Positions 32,095-42,481 are shown, counted from the stretch's first letter. The stretch: DNA of 46,691 bases from Nocardioidaceae bacterium UBA4001 (GCA_002384855.1 DGBP01000046.1:1866-48556), one strand, 5' to 3'. A program made the numbers and translations. Notes: a model not told the origin generated them from the sequence alone.

Positions 32095-33030
32095 ATGAGC
32101 GATGACGTGGTCGTGGGCCACCGCCGGGGTGTGCGCTGGGTCTGCGTCGGGCGGGGGCTGCACCGACGGGCCGGGGAGGAGCCGTTCGGGCCTCGGCACG
32201 CCGACCTGCTCGCCTGGCAGCACGTGCTTCCGGAGACAGCTTGCTTCACCCACCTGACCGCGGCGGAGGTGCTCGACCTCTGGCTGCCCCCCGTGCCCGC
32301 CGGGACGCCGACGCACGTGTGCCTGCCCAAGGCAGAGAACCGACCGCGCCGCCGGGAGCTCCGTGTCTCACGGCTGGAGGCAGAGGTGCGCCCGCTCGTG
32401 GCGAGTGGGATCCGGGTCGCTCCGGCCGTCGAGGCGCTGCTGGCGTGCGCTCGCGACCTCGGCCTCCTCGACCTCGTCGTCCTGCTCGACTCGGCCCTTC
32501 GGGCAGGGTGGTGCACGACGGCGGAGGTCGAGTGCGTGGCCGGCTCCCGTCGACGCGGAGGTCCGGGGCTCCGGGAAGCCCTGGCGCATGCAGACCCGCG
32601 GTCCGAGTCACCGTGGGAGAGCCTGCTCCGGATGTTCCACGTGCTCTGCGAGGTGCCGGTGGTGCCCCAGCGGGAGGTGTACGACGCGCAGGGACTGTTC
32701 GTGGCCCGGGGCGATCTGTGGCTGCGGGGCACCCGGACCCTGCACGAGTACGACGGGGCCGTGCACCGCGATCGTCGTACCCACGTCGCCGACCTCGCCC
32801 GGGAGCGCGCGCTCGCCAATGCCGGCTGGACCCGGCGCGGCTACACGTCCGGGGACCTGCTCGACCGGCCCTCCGCCATGCTCCGGGAGGCGGACGCGGC
32901 GATGGGCAGGCGGCACGACCTGAGCCGGCTACGGCCGTGGCGCGAGGCGTTGAGGGAGTCGCTGTTCAGTCGCGAGGGCCGGGACGCCTTCGCGCGACGG
33001 TGTCAGGGGCAGGGCGGCTCACCCCGCTGA
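32095..33030 (+). CDS. AbiEi/DUF559-family protein with nuclease-like C-terminal domain
   Basis: 311 residues from ATG 32095; only a weak ribosome-binding site is visible. The N-terminal part (to ~residue 60) is winged-helix-like, and the middle domain (THVCLPKAENRPRRRELRVS ... VASGIRVAPAVEALLA) parallels the decayed gene at 11800. Residues ~170-240 look like a Vsr/DUF559-type endonuclease core: E175 (SPWESLL), D207 (ARGDLWL), E218 and D220 (LHEYDGAVHR). The family is multi-copy in actinobacteria and its role is unsettled; members are often annotated as type IV toxin-antitoxin AbiEi-like. It sits alone between two inverted palindrome copies. Confidence 0.75.
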   Translation: MSDDVVVGHRRGVRWVCVGRGLHRRAGEEPFGPRHADLLAWQHVLPETACFTHLTAAEVLDLWLPPVPAGTPTHVCLPKAENRPRRRELRVSRLEAEVRPLVASGIRVAPAVEALLACARDLGLLDLVVLLDSALRAGWCTTAEVECVAGSRRRGGPGLREALAHADPRSESPWESLLRMFHVLCEVPVVPQREVYDAQGLFVARGDLWLRGTRTLHEYDGAVHRDRRTHVADLARERALANAGWTRRGYTSGDLLDRPSAMLREADAAMGRRHDLSRLRPWREALRESLFSREGRDAFARRCQGQGGSPR

Positions 33031-33036
33031 CGCATG

Positions 33037-33089
33037 AGTGGTCAGCTGTTGCAGGTTTCCGGGCGCCGGATCTGCAACAGCTGACCACT
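33037..33089. repeat. Palindromic repeat, copy 2 (inverted relative to copy 1)
   Basis: AGTGGTCAGCTGTTGCAG and CTGCAACAGCTGACCACT are perfect 18-bp complements. The 17-nt loop contains a second small hairpin TCCGG-GCG-CCGGA. It begins 7 bases after the nuclease-like gene's stop, in the convergent gap before ygiD, so it may also act as a bidirectional terminator. Confidence 0.88.
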
Positions 33090-33141
33090 TGGCGCGGTGA
33101 CGGTACGGCGGCTGTGTGGAGAAGGGGCGGAGGCGGACAGG

Positions 33142-33927
33142 TCAGGCGACCTGCAGGCTCCGCTTGGACAGCCCGAGCCAGTAGCCGTCGATGCGCTGCT
33201 CGGGGGGTACGTCGGACGAGGTGGCTGCCCCGAGCGTGAGGAACAGCGGGGTGAAGTGCTCGACGGTGGGGTGGGCGTACGGCATGCCGGGGGCCCGGTC
33301 GCGGTAGGCCGCGAGCTCGTCGACGTCGCCGCGGGCGAGCGCCTCGGCCGCCCAGGCGTCGAACTCCGCGGACCAGCCGGGTGCGGGGGCGTCGAGGCGC
33401 CAGTCGCGCAGGTACGGCAGGCCGTGGGTCAGGAAGCCCGAGCCGACCACGAGCACGCCCTCGTCGCGCAGCGGGCGCAGCCGTCGCCCGAGCTCGAGGA
33501 GGCGGACCGGGTCGTGGGTCGGCAGCGACATCTGCAGCACGGGCACGTCACCGGCGGGGTACATGATCTTCATCGGCACCCAGGCGCCGTGGTCGAGGCC
33601 GCGGCTCGCGTGCTGGTGGACCGGCTCCGTGTCGGGCATGAGTGCAGCCACCCGGGAGGCGAGCGCGGAGGAGTCCGGGGTCACGTAGGTCTCGTTGTAG
33701 TACTTCGGGTCGAAGCCGCCGAAGTCGTAGATCAGCGGGGTCCCGGCCCCGGTCGCGCTGAGGCTGAGTGGGGCGGACTCCCAGTGCGCCGACACGATCA
33801 GCACCGCCTTCGGTCGCGGGAGGTCGTTCGCCCACGCCGCGAGCTCGCCGCGCCAGGTCGGGTCGTCGAGGAGCGGGGGTGCGCCGTGGCCGATGTAGAG
33901 GGCGGGCATCCGGGTGTCGTGGGTCAT
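33142..33927 (-). CDS. ygiD: 4,5-DOPA dioxygenase extradiol-like protein (YgiD, LigB family)
   Basis: 261 residues from ATG 33927, with GGAGG upstream. Metal-ligand regions of the LigB fold are visible: LYIGHGAPPLLDD, VSAHWESAPLS (histidines), DHGAWVPMKIMYP and GSGFLTHGLPYLRDW. It belongs to the zinc/iron extradiol ring-cleavage enzymes acting on catechols such as DOPA; the true substrate is unproven. It is divergent from a MarR gene, with a palindrome over its -35, which suggests induction by an aromatic compound. Confidence 0.88.
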   Translation of the reverse strand: MTHDTRMPALYIGHGAPPLLDDPTWRGELAAWANDLPRPKAVLIVSAHWESAPLSLSATGAGTPLIYDFGGFDPKYYNETYVTPDSSALASRVAALMPDTEPVHQHASRGLDHGAWVPMKIMYPAGDVPVLQMSLPTHDPVRLLELGRRLRPLRDEGVLVVGSGFLTHGLPYLRDWRLDAPAPGWSAEFDAWAAEALARGDVDELAAYRDRAPGMPYAHPTVEHFTPLFLTLGAATSSDVPPEQRIDGYWLGLSKRSLQVA

Positions 33928-33958
33928 CGTGGGCCTCCAAAGCAGTGGGACGGCCTCC

Positions 33959-33989
33959 ACGGTAGAGGCAAATACTTGAAACTTCAAGT
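33959..33989 (-). promoter_or_regulatory. ygiD promoter with MarR operator palindrome
   Basis: On the minus strand TTGAAG (33987-33982) and TACCGT (33964-33959) are 17 bp apart, a good promoter for ygiD. The 16-bp perfect palindrome ACTTGAAACTTCAAGT (33974-33989) covers the -35 box. It is typical in size and symmetry of MarR operators, and the marR gene starts 19 bp beyond it on the other strand, so both genes are probably repressed together. TAGGAT at 33996-34001 could be the -10 for marR. Confidence 0.65.
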
Positions 33990-34007
33990 GTTGACTAGGA
34001 TGGGGTC

Positions 34008-34487
34008 ATGGACGACGACACGCGGTGGCTCGACGCGGACGAGCAGCGGGCCTGGCTGCGCCTGGCGGGAGTGATGCTGAAGCTCGCGCCTGCGCTGGAC
34101 TCGCAGCTGCAGCGCGACGCCGGCATGACCCACTTCGAGTACCTCTGCCTCGCGATGCTGTCGCAGGCCGACGACCGGACCCTGCGGATGAGCGAGCTCG
34201 CGGCACAGGTCAACGCCTCCCTGTCCCGCCTGTCCCACGTCGTGAAGAAGCTCGAGCAGCGGGGGTGGGTCGAGCGGCAGCCGAGCCCGGACAGCCGCCG
34301 GGTGACGTTGGCGCGGCTCACCGACGACGGGCTGCGCGAGCTCGTGACGACCGCACCGGGCCACGTGGAGACCGTGCGCTCGCTGGTGTTCGACGGGCTC
34401 GACCCCGCCGACGTCGCCGCGCTGGAGCGGATCGCCGGGCATGTCGTCGAGCGCATCGAGCAGGCGGGCCTGCGCACCGTCACATGA
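34008..34487 (+). CDS. MarR family transcriptional regulator
   Basis: 159 residues, ATG start. It has the MarR layout: dimerisation helix, then HFEYLCLAMLSQADDRTLRM, recognition helix SELAAQVNASLSRLSHVVKKL, the wing ERQPSPDSRRVTLARLTDDG and a C-terminal dimerisation helix. No cysteine sensor pair is present. It is divergent from ygiD across an operator-like palindrome and likely represses it in response to a phenolic ligand. It converges with ung, 6 bp apart. Confidence 0.92.
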   Translation: MDDDTRWLDADEQRAWLRLAGVMLKLAPALDSQLQRDAGMTHFEYLCLAMLSQADDRTLRMSELAAQVNASLSRLSHVVKKLEQRGWVERQPSPDSRRVTLARLTDDGLRELVTTAPGHVETVRSLVFDGLDPADVAALERIAGHVVERIEQAGLRTVT

Positions 34488-34493
34488 CGACGG

Positions 34494-35180
34494 TCAGGGC
34501 AGTCGCCAGTCCACGGGGGAGCCACCCTGACCCACGAGCAGGTCGTTGACCCGGCTGAACGGCTTGGACCCGAAGAAGCCCCGCGAGGCCGACAGTGGGC
34601 TCGGGTGCGGCGACTCGACCCACGGGATGGTGCCGAGCACCGGCTTGAGGCCTTGGGCGTCGCGACCCCAGAGGATCGCCGCCTTCGGGCCCGGGCGAGC
34701 GGCGAGCGCCGTGATCGCGCACTCGGTGACCGCCTCCCAGCCCTTGCCACGGTGCGACCCGGCCATCCCGGGAGCGACGCTGAGGACCCTGTTGAGCAGC
34801 AGCACACCCTGGTCCGCCCACGGCGTCAGGTCGCCGCTGCTCGGCGGGTCCACCCCGAGGTCGTCGTACAGCTCCTTGAAGATGTTGACCAGGCTGCGCG
34901 GCAGCGGCCGGACGTCCGGCGAGACCGAGAACGACAGCCCCACGGCGTGCCCCGGCGTCGGGTAAGGGTCCTGCCCGACGACGAGCACCCGGACGTCGGC
35001 CAGCGGCCGGGAGAAGGCGCGCAGGATGTTCTCCCCCGCGGGGAGGTAGGTCCGCCCGGCCGCGAGCTCCTCCCGCAGGAACGTCCCCATCCGCGCGACG
35101 TGGTCGTCGACCGGCGCGAGCGCCTCGGCCCAGTCGGCGGCCACGAGGCCTCGCTCCACCAGCCCCGACAGTGCGCCCAT
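34494..35180 (-). CDS. ung: Uracil-DNA glycosylase
   Basis: 228 residues from ATG 35180. It excises uracil from DNA in base-excision repair. Family 1 motifs are intact: catalytic D71 in VVGQDPYPTPG, then GVLLLNRVLSV, ILWGRDAQ and the DNA-intercalation loop HPSPLSASRGFFGSKPFS. The length is normal for the family. The 211-bp gap upstream of it (35181-35391) shows no convincing gene. Confidence 0.95.
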   Translation of the reverse strand: MGALSGLVERGLVAADWAEALAPVDDHVARMGTFLREELAAGRTYLPAGENILRAFSRPLADVRVLVVGQDPYPTPGHAVGLSFSVSPDVRPLPRSLVNIFKELYDDLGVDPPSSGDLTPWADQGVLLLNRVLSVAPGMAGSHRGKGWEAVTECAITALAARPGPKAAILWGRDAQGLKPVLGTIPWVESPHPSPLSASRGFFGSKPFSRVNDLLVGQGGSPVDWRLP

Positions 35181-35391
35181 GGCGCCACAACCTACACACG
35201 CCCTCGAGGAGTACGACGGACCGCCCGCCCGTCTCGGACCACGGGGATGCCGTGAGGTCATGACGCGCACAGCGGTGGTCGTACGCAACAGGCTGCTGAA
35301 GGCCGCACCGCCGCGGGTGGCCATGGGCCAGCTGGCGAGGTTCTCCACCTGGCGCCCCTGAGCAGGCGTGGGTGCGGGTGCTACGAGATGC

Positions 35392-36276
35392 TCACCCCAG
35401 CGTCGCGATGACCTCGGCGGCGACCGCCTCCATGCCCGCAGCGAACGGGTGGAAGGCGAGCGCCTCGCCCCGCACCGTCCGGTGGCCGTTGACCCAGGCG
35501 TCGTCGGAGCACACGTCGTGACCCTCCGACGCGGCGTGCATGTCGACGAAGCCCGCGCCCGCACGGCCCGCGGCGTCCTCGAGCGCGGCGTTCAGGGCCC
35601 GGGACACCTCGGCTCCGAACGCGTAGTCGCCCTCGGCGAACGGGAGGGCCTGGCAGCGACCCGACTCGGGGGCGATCCGCGGGTAGCCGACCAGCACCAC
35701 GTCGGCCTCCGGGGCGCGGCGCCGGATCCGCTCGACCGCCGACTCGACCCGTGCGCCGATCCGCTCGGTCCGTGCGACGAGGTCCACGCCGCGCCCTTCG
35801 AGCTCGGTGGCGCAGGGGGAGCCGGCCGGGTCGTCGGCGCCGAGCGAGGAGCAGGTCTGCACGAGGGTGGCGAAGAGGTCGAAGTCGTTGCCGCCGATGC
35901 CGAGCGTGACCAGGTCGGTGTCCCGGTCGAGGGCGCGCAGCTGCGGCGGGACGGTCGCGTCCCCGACGGTGCGCTGCCGGCGCTGGAGGTCGCGCGTGTC
36001 GGCCCCGCTGCAGCTGACGTCGACGAGCTCGGCGACGTCGAGCTCGGCGGCGACGAGCGAGGGGTAGTTGCCGTCGGAGCGCAGGCAGCCGTCGGCCAGG
36101 TCGGTGGTGGGGACCAGCGGTGCGGCGGTGAACGAGTCGCCGAGGGCGACGTACTTCTCGTAGGACGGGCCGGGGAGCAGGTCAGCTGCGTCCGCAGCCG
36201 GGTCCGCCGGCTCGGCCGCGGACGAGCAGGCGCCGAGGAGCAGGGCGCCGGCCAGGGCCGCGGCCGCGAGCTTCAT
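35392..36276 (-). CDS. SGNH/GDSL-hydrolase lipoprotein
   Basis: 294 residues. A lipobox LLLGAC (C17) follows a short hydrophobic leader, so it is membrane-anchored outside the cell. The catalytic Ser is S48 in block I ALGDSFTAAP. Block III GIGGNDFDLF provides the oxyanion Asn, and the C-terminal block V, in the region NGHRTVRGEALAFHPFAAGM, has the catalytic Asp/His pair. Six or so cysteines suggest disulphides. It is a lipase/esterase of unknown substrate, related to secreted Streptomyces-type lipases. Its ATG overlaps the FetB stop (ATGA). Confidence 0.88.
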   Translation of the reverse strand: MKLAAAALAGALLLGACSSAAEPADPAADAADLLPGPSYEKYVALGDSFTAAPLVPTTDLADGCLRSDGNYPSLVAAELDVAELVDVSCSGADTRDLQRRQRTVGDATVPPQLRALDRDTDLVTLGIGGNDFDLFATLVQTCSSLGADDPAGSPCATELEGRGVDLVARTERIGARVESAVERIRRRAPEADVVLVGYPRIAPESGRCQALPFAEGDYAFGAEVSRALNAALEDAAGRAGAGFVDMHAASEGHDVCSDDAWVNGHRTVRGEALAFHPFAAGMEAVAAEVIATLG

Positions 36277-37055
36277 CGCGGGTACTTCTCCCTCATGTCC
36301 TCACGCACGACGCGGGCGTCGGCGATCATCCGCAGCAGGACGGCGCTGGTCACCGCCTGTGCGGCGACGATACCCACGAGGACCAACACCTGGGCCGCGC
36401 CGGCCTCGAGCGGTGTCCCCCCGCCGAGCAGCACGCCGACGAACGCGCCGGGCAGCTGCACCAGGCCGACCGTCTTCGTCTTGTCGAGGTTCGGGGTGAG
36501 CGCCTCCTTGCCGGTCGGCCGGATCACCTCGTTCGCGGCGTCGCGGCTCTCCAGGCCAAGCGCGAGGCCGGCCTCGTAGGCGCCGATCTGCGCCGACAGC
36601 TCGTCGTAGGCCCGCCGCCCGGTCAGTGTCGCGGCGGTCATCGTGTTGCCGATGATGATGCCCGCGGTCGGCACCAGGCCCGCGCCGTTGAACGGGATCA
36701 CCCCCGACCCGAGGACGAGCACAAGGACCGGCACCACGCCGGCGAGGATCGCTGCTCCGACCCACAGCACCTCGCTGCCGCGCGCGTTGACCCGCTTCGC
36801 GGAGGTGCGGGTCGCGACGGCCAGCATCACGAGCGAGAACAGCGCGGACCACCACAGCGAGCCGAGCACCGCGGCGATCACCAGCGAGATCACGGCGAGC
36901 TGCGCGACGGCCCGGACGCTCGCCACGACGGTCTCCCGGCCGACCCGGAGCTCGCCGAGGTACGACGCCGTCACCCCGACCAGGACGAGGGCGACCAGGA
37001 CGACGACGAGGCGCCAGTCCGGTGAGGGGGCGATCGCCGAGGCGGCAGAGGTCAC
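36273..37055 (-). CDS. FetB/YbbM-type ABC transporter permease
   Basis: 260 residues from GTG 37055, which overlaps the stop of the upstream hydrolase (GTGA). About seven membrane helices. The motifs GNTMTAATLTGRRAYDEL, ESRDAANEVIRPTGKEALTP and LVQLPGAFVGVLLGGGTPLE are diagnostic of the UPF0014 (FetB/YbbM) family, which exports iron or other metals together with an ATPase (FetA). No ATPase gene is beside it. The tail REDMREKYPR is cytoplasmic. Family assignment is firm, substrate is not. Confidence 0.85.
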   Translation of the reverse strand: MTSAASAIAPSPDWRLVVVLVALVLVGVTASYLGELRVGRETVVASVRAVAQLAVISLVIAAVLGSLWWSALFSLVMLAVATRTSAKRVNARGSEVLWVGAAILAGVVPVLVLVLGSGVIPFNGAGLVPTAGIIIGNTMTAATLTGRRAYDELSAQIGAYEAGLALGLESRDAANEVIRPTGKEALTPNLDKTKTVGLVQLPGAFVGVLLGGGTPLEAGAAQVLVLVGIVAAQAVTSAVLLRMIADARVVREDMREKYPR

Positions 37056-38302
37056 CGGCGCGCCGCAAGCGAGCGTGACGAGGCCGAGCCGTACCGCCGC
37101 GCCGGGTTGGCCCCGATCGCCTCCGGCCCGGACGTGGCCCCGGAGCCCGCCGCCGTGCTCTTCGTCGCGGCGGCGGTGGGCTTCTTCGCGGGAGCGGCGG
37201 ACCTCTTCCGGGTGCGCGACCTGCCGGCCCTCCGGTCCGCGGCGTGCTCGTCGAGGAACCGGTCCAGCGCCGGCCAGGTGGTGGTCCGGGCGCGACGACC
37301 CGTGAGGATGCCGAGGTGGCCGCCGGGCACGACCTCCAAGCGCACGGAGGCGGCGTTCGGCACCAGCTCGAGCATCGGCTCGATCGCCGCGACGGGGGCG
37401 ATGGTGTCGTCGGCGCCTGCCACGACGAGCATCGGCACCGTGACGTCGGCGAGGGCGATCTCGCGATGGTCCATCCGTACGACGCCGCTCGCGAGCTGGT
37501 TGCCCTTCAGCAGCCGGTGGTACAGCTGGCCGAAGGTGCGGCCGGGGTAGGCGGTCATGTTCGAGGTGAACCGGTCCACGGCCTCGATCTGGGCGAGGAA
37601 GTCGGTGTCGTCGAGGTTGGCCGCGATCGCGAACGGCTTCGTGACGAGCTTGTCCACGCTCGAGAGCTGGAAGGCGCGGCGCACCAGCGGCTTCGGGGCG
37701 CCGCCGAGGAGGCGGTACAGCTGGGTGACCAGCCCGCCGCCGTCGGTGAGGTTGATGAGCGGACGGATCGGGGCGATCAGCGGCACCTTCGTCACGTCCA
37801 CGGGGGAGCCGAGGACGGTCAGCGACGCGATCGGCAGGTCGGTGCGGTCCGCGGCGACGAGCAGCGAGAAGATCCCACCGAGGCTCCAGCCGACCAGGTG
37901 CACGGGTCGCCCCTCGGCGTGCTCGCTCACCGCGCGAACCGCGGCGGGGATGACCTCGTCGACCCAGTGCTCCATGCCGAGGGTGCGGTTGGCGAAGGCG
38001 ACCTCGCCGTACTCCACGAGGTAGGTGCGCCGGCCCGAGCGCACGAGGTGCTCGGCCACCGAGCAGTCGCGGCGCAGGTCGTAGCAGAGGGCCGGGGCCG
38101 CCAGCGGGGTCACGAGGAGCACGGGGTCGCCGCCCTCGGGGACGCCGCCCTGGGGCCGGTAGTGGTAGACCTCGCGGAGCATGCCCTCGTCGATGAGGGT
38201 CCTCGGCATCGCCCGGAGGTCCGCGACCCCGCCGTACAGCATCCGGTGGGCCACGTTGCTGGCCGCCGAGACGACCTGGTCCGGCTTGGGGATCAGATCC
38301 AT
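37052..38302 (-). CDS. PHA-synthase-like alpha/beta hydrolase
   Basis: 416 residues from ATG 38302. The region DPVLLVTPLAAPALCYDLRR ... SVAEHLVRSGRRTYLVEYGE is like PhaC-type enzymes, and the nucleophile elbow is GWSLGG (PHA synthases have G-x-C-x-G, here Ser). FGQLYHRLLKGNQLASG and MLVVAGADDTIAPVAAIEPM (acid) and PGGHLGILTG (His) complete the fold. A Lys/Ala-rich tail follows from residue ~350. More likely an acyl-lipid hydrolase or transferase than a polymer synthase. It heads an operon with FetB and the SGNH lipoprotein and is divergent from the GltB-like gene. Confidence 0.82.
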   Translation of the reverse strand: MDLIPKPDQVVSAASNVAHRMLYGGVADLRAMPRTLIDEGMLREVYHYRPQGGVPEGGDPVLLVTPLAAPALCYDLRRDCSVAEHLVRSGRRTYLVEYGEVAFANRTLGMEHWVDEVIPAAVRAVSEHAEGRPVHLVGWSLGGIFSLLVAADRTDLPIASLTVLGSPVDVTKVPLIAPIRPLINLTDGGGLVTQLYRLLGGAPKPLVRRAFQLSSVDKLVTKPFAIAANLDDTDFLAQIEAVDRFTSNMTAYPGRTFGQLYHRLLKGNQLASGVVRMDHREIALADVTVPMLVVAGADDTIAPVAAIEPMLELVPNAASVRLEVVPGGHLGILTGRRARTTTWPALDRFLDEHAADRRAGRSRTRKRSAAPAKKPTAAATKSTAAGSGATSGPEAIGANPARRYGSASSRSLAARR

Positions 38303-38354
38303 GCGGCGAAGGATACCGTCGCGTCGGACCACGGGAGCGGGGTACAACGGGGCC

Positions 38355-39926
38355 ATGAGATGGTCCCGTGCACTGAAGTCTGCCCCCGTCGCGGCGCTCG
38401 CCGGTCTGGCGACCTACGACCTGGTGCAGAAGAAGCACGCTCTGCTGCGCAACTTTCCCGTGCTGGGCCACGGCCGCTACGTGCTCGAGGCGATCGGCCC
38501 GGAGCTGCGGCAGTACATCGTCACCGACAACAACTCCGAGCGGCCGTTCAGCCGGGACCAGCGGCGCTGGATCTACGCGTCGTCGAAGCTGGAGAACAAC
38601 TACTTCGGCTTCGGCACCGACAACGACGTGGAGCACACCGAGGGCTACCCGATCATCAAGCACCGCACCTTCTCCGAGGTGGTGCCCGCGTCGTCCCCGC
38701 ACGTCGGCCACGACACCCCGGTGCCGTCGGCGAAGGTGCTCGGCGGACCGCGCGGGCGCAGGCACGCGTTCCGGCCGCAGTCACTGGTCAACATCTCCGC
38801 GATGAGCTACGGCTCGCTCTCGGCGCAGGCGGTCGAGGCGCTCAACCGAGGTGCGGAGCTGGCCGGCTGCTGGCACAACACCGGTGAGGGTGGGCTCTCG
38901 CCGTACCACCGCAAGGGCGGGGACCTGGTCCTCCAGATCGGCACGGCCTACTTCGGCGTGCGCGACGAGGACGGCCGGTTCGACCTCGAGCGGCTGAAGG
39001 CGCTGGTCGACTCGGCCCCCGTCAGGGCGATCGAGATCAAGCTGAGCCAGGGCGCGAAGCCCGGCCTCGGCGGCCACCTCCCCGGGGCCAAGGTGACGCC
39101 ACAGATCGCCGAGATCCGAGGCATCCGTGAGGGCGTGGACTGCATCAGCCCGTCGCGCCACGCGGAGTTCGACGACGTCGACAGCATGCTCGACTGGGTC
39201 GAGCTGCTCGCCGAGGAGACCGGGCTGCCCGTCGGCATCAAGTCCGCGGTGGGTGACCTGACCTTCTGGGAGGAGCTGGCCCGGCTCATGGGCCCCGGCG
39301 ACCGCGGGGTCGACTTCGTCACGATCGACGGCGGCGAGGGCGGCACGGGTGCCGCGCCCCTCGTGTTCAGCGACTCGGTGTCCCTGCCCTTCCGGGTCGG
39401 CTTCAGCCGGGTGTACGGCATCTTCGCCGAGGCCGGGCTGACCGACGCCGTCACGTTCATCGGCGGGGGCAAGCTCGGCCTGCCCGACAACGCGATCGTC
39501 GCGCTGGCGCTGGGCTGCGACCTGCTCAACATCGCCCGCGAGCCGATGCTGTCGATCGGCTGCATCCAGGCCCAGAAGTGCCACACCGACAAGTGCCCCA
39601 CCGGGGTGGCCACCCAGGACCCGTGGCTGGCCCACGGGCTGGACCCCGACCTGAAGTCGGTGCGCGCGGCGAACTACATCAAGACCCTCCGCCGCGACCT
39701 GCTCAAGGTGGCCGAGTCCTGCGGGGTCGCGCACCCGGCGCTCGTCGACGCCGACGACATCGAGGTGCTCTACGGCGCACAGGAGGCCCGCTCGCTGAGG
39801 TCGGTCTACGGCTACGAGCCCGGCTGGGGCCGGGTGTCGGACGCGCAGGCCGCCGAGATCACCGCGCTCATGGCCGGCACCCCGGAGGGTGGCTCGGCTG
39901 CGCCGTCGCGGCACGCACAGCGCTGA
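38355..39926 (+). CDS. FMN-binding glutamate synthase family protein
   Basis: 523 residues from ATG 38355. An N-terminal hydrophobic helix is followed by a GltB-like (beta/alpha)8 FMN domain: FRPQSLVNISAMSYGSLS, GAELAGCWHNTGEGGLSPYH, IEIKLSQGAKPGLGGHLPG, VDFVTIDGGEGGTGAAPLV and IGGGKLGLPDN. The [3Fe-4S] ligand pattern CIQAQKCHTDKCPTGVA is intact. The glutaminase and beta-helix domains of full GltB are absent, as in archaeal-type and stand-alone relatives. It is likely an oxidoreductase of unknown substrate, possibly membrane-associated. Confidence 0.88.
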   Translation: MRWSRALKSAPVAALAGLATYDLVQKKHALLRNFPVLGHGRYVLEAIGPELRQYIVTDNNSERPFSRDQRRWIYASSKLENNYFGFGTDNDVEHTEGYPIIKHRTFSEVVPASSPHVGHDTPVPSAKVLGGPRGRRHAFRPQSLVNISAMSYGSLSAQAVEALNRGAELAGCWHNTGEGGLSPYHRKGGDLVLQIGTAYFGVRDEDGRFDLERLKALVDSAPVRAIEIKLSQGAKPGLGGHLPGAKVTPQIAEIRGIREGVDCISPSRHAEFDDVDSMLDWVELLAEETGLPVGIKSAVGDLTFWEELARLMGPGDRGVDFVTIDGGEGGTGAAPLVFSDSVSLPFRVGFSRVYGIFAEAGLTDAVTFIGGGKLGLPDNAIVALALGCDLLNIAREPMLSIGCIQAQKCHTDKCPTGVATQDPWLAHGLDPDLKSVRAANYIKTLRRDLLKVAESCGVAHPALVDADDIEVLYGAQEARSLRSVYGYEPGWGRVSDAQAAEITALMAGTPEGGSAAPSRHAQR

Positions 39927-39950
39927 GGCACGCCGGTGCGACGGCCACCG

Positions 39951-41398
<1,448 letters not shown>

Positions 41399-41402
<4 letters not shown>

Positions 41403-42481
41403 GTCCCGACCTTAGTTGAATCGGCGGCATAACGAAGTCCGATGCGCTCGCGGATCCGGTCCATCAGCCGCATCACCGCCACGGTGTCCTCGAGGGGGAC
41501 CAGCGGGCTCTCGGTCTCGCCGTTGCGCAGGCAGCGGGCCACCTCCAGTGCCTCGTGGGCCAGGCCGGAGCCGATCACCGCCTCGCGGAGCACGTGGGTC
41601 TCGCCGTCGGCCACCCAGTGCGCCTCGGTGGGATGGATGAACGCATCGCCGAGGTCGATGCGACCGCGGTCGGTGGCGATCGAGGCGGTCCGCGGGGAGT
41701 ACGCCGTCATCGTCGACGACAACGCTCCTACCGCGCCGCCGGTCCAGCCGAGGCTGATCGCGAGGTTCAGGTCGATCCCGCTCGAGGACATCTCCGCGAC
41801 CGCCTCGACCTTGTCCGGGTCACCGAGGAACAGGTGGGCGAAGGTGAGTGCGTAGACACCCATGTCGAGGAGGGCGCCGCCGCCGAGCTCGGGCGCGAGC
41901 AGCCGGTCGGTCTCGGGGGCGTCGACGAGGAAGCCGAGGTCGGCCCGGACCTGCTGGATCCGGCCGAGGTCGCCCTGCTCGGCGAGCTGGTGGATCCGGC
42001 GGATCACCGGGTTGCAGCGCATCCACATCGCCTCCATGAGGAAGAGGTTGCGCTCGCGCGCGGTGCGGACGAGGTCCTCGGCCTGGGCGGCGGTGACCGT
42101 GAACGCCTTCTCGCACAGCACCGGCTTGCCCGCGTCGAGAGCGAGCATGACGTGCTCGTGGTGCAGGGCGTGCGGGGTCGCGACGTAGACCACGTCCACG
42201 CCCGCGTCGGCCACGAGGGCGGCGTAGGAGCCGTGGGCCCGGGTGGTCCAGGAGGCGCCGTGCTCCGCGGCGAAGGCCTCGGCGTTCTCGAGCCGCCGGC
42301 CGGCCACGGCCGCGAGCACTCCGTCGTCGGGGACCAGCCTCAACGCCGAGGCGAAGCTGCGGGCGATGCCGCCCGTGGCGAGGACGCCCCAGCGCACCGG
42401 CCGGTCCGCCGGGAGGGGTTCGGCGCGACGCGGGCCGGGGGTCACGTCGAGCGGCGGGAGGTGTGCGAAGGGTGCGCTCAT
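41399..42481 (-). CDS. Gfo/Idh/MocA family oxidoreductase
   Basis: 360 residues from ATG 42481. The Rossmann domain starts VRWGVLATGGIARSFASALR. The catalytic EKP-type motif appears as CEKAFTV (Ala for Pro), followed by NLFLMEAMWMRCNPVIRRI and the C-terminal sheet domain (GGGALLDMGVYALTFAHLFL). These enzymes act on sugars, inositol or related alcohols with NAD(P). Coupling to otsA by a 4-nt overlap suggests a carbohydrate role, but the substrate is unknown. Confidence 0.9.

Noticed and set aside
30343..33030. One continuous reading frame from the M15 pseudogene through the nuclease-like gene
   Set aside because: Only its last 311 codons (from 32095) look like protein; the middle is antisense to pdxY, which is clearly real.
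35260..35361. 33-codon ORF (MTRTAVVVRNRLLKAAPPRV...) between ung and the SGNH gene
   Set aside because: Basic and plausible in composition, but GAGG is only 3 nt from the ATG and there is no family I recognise.
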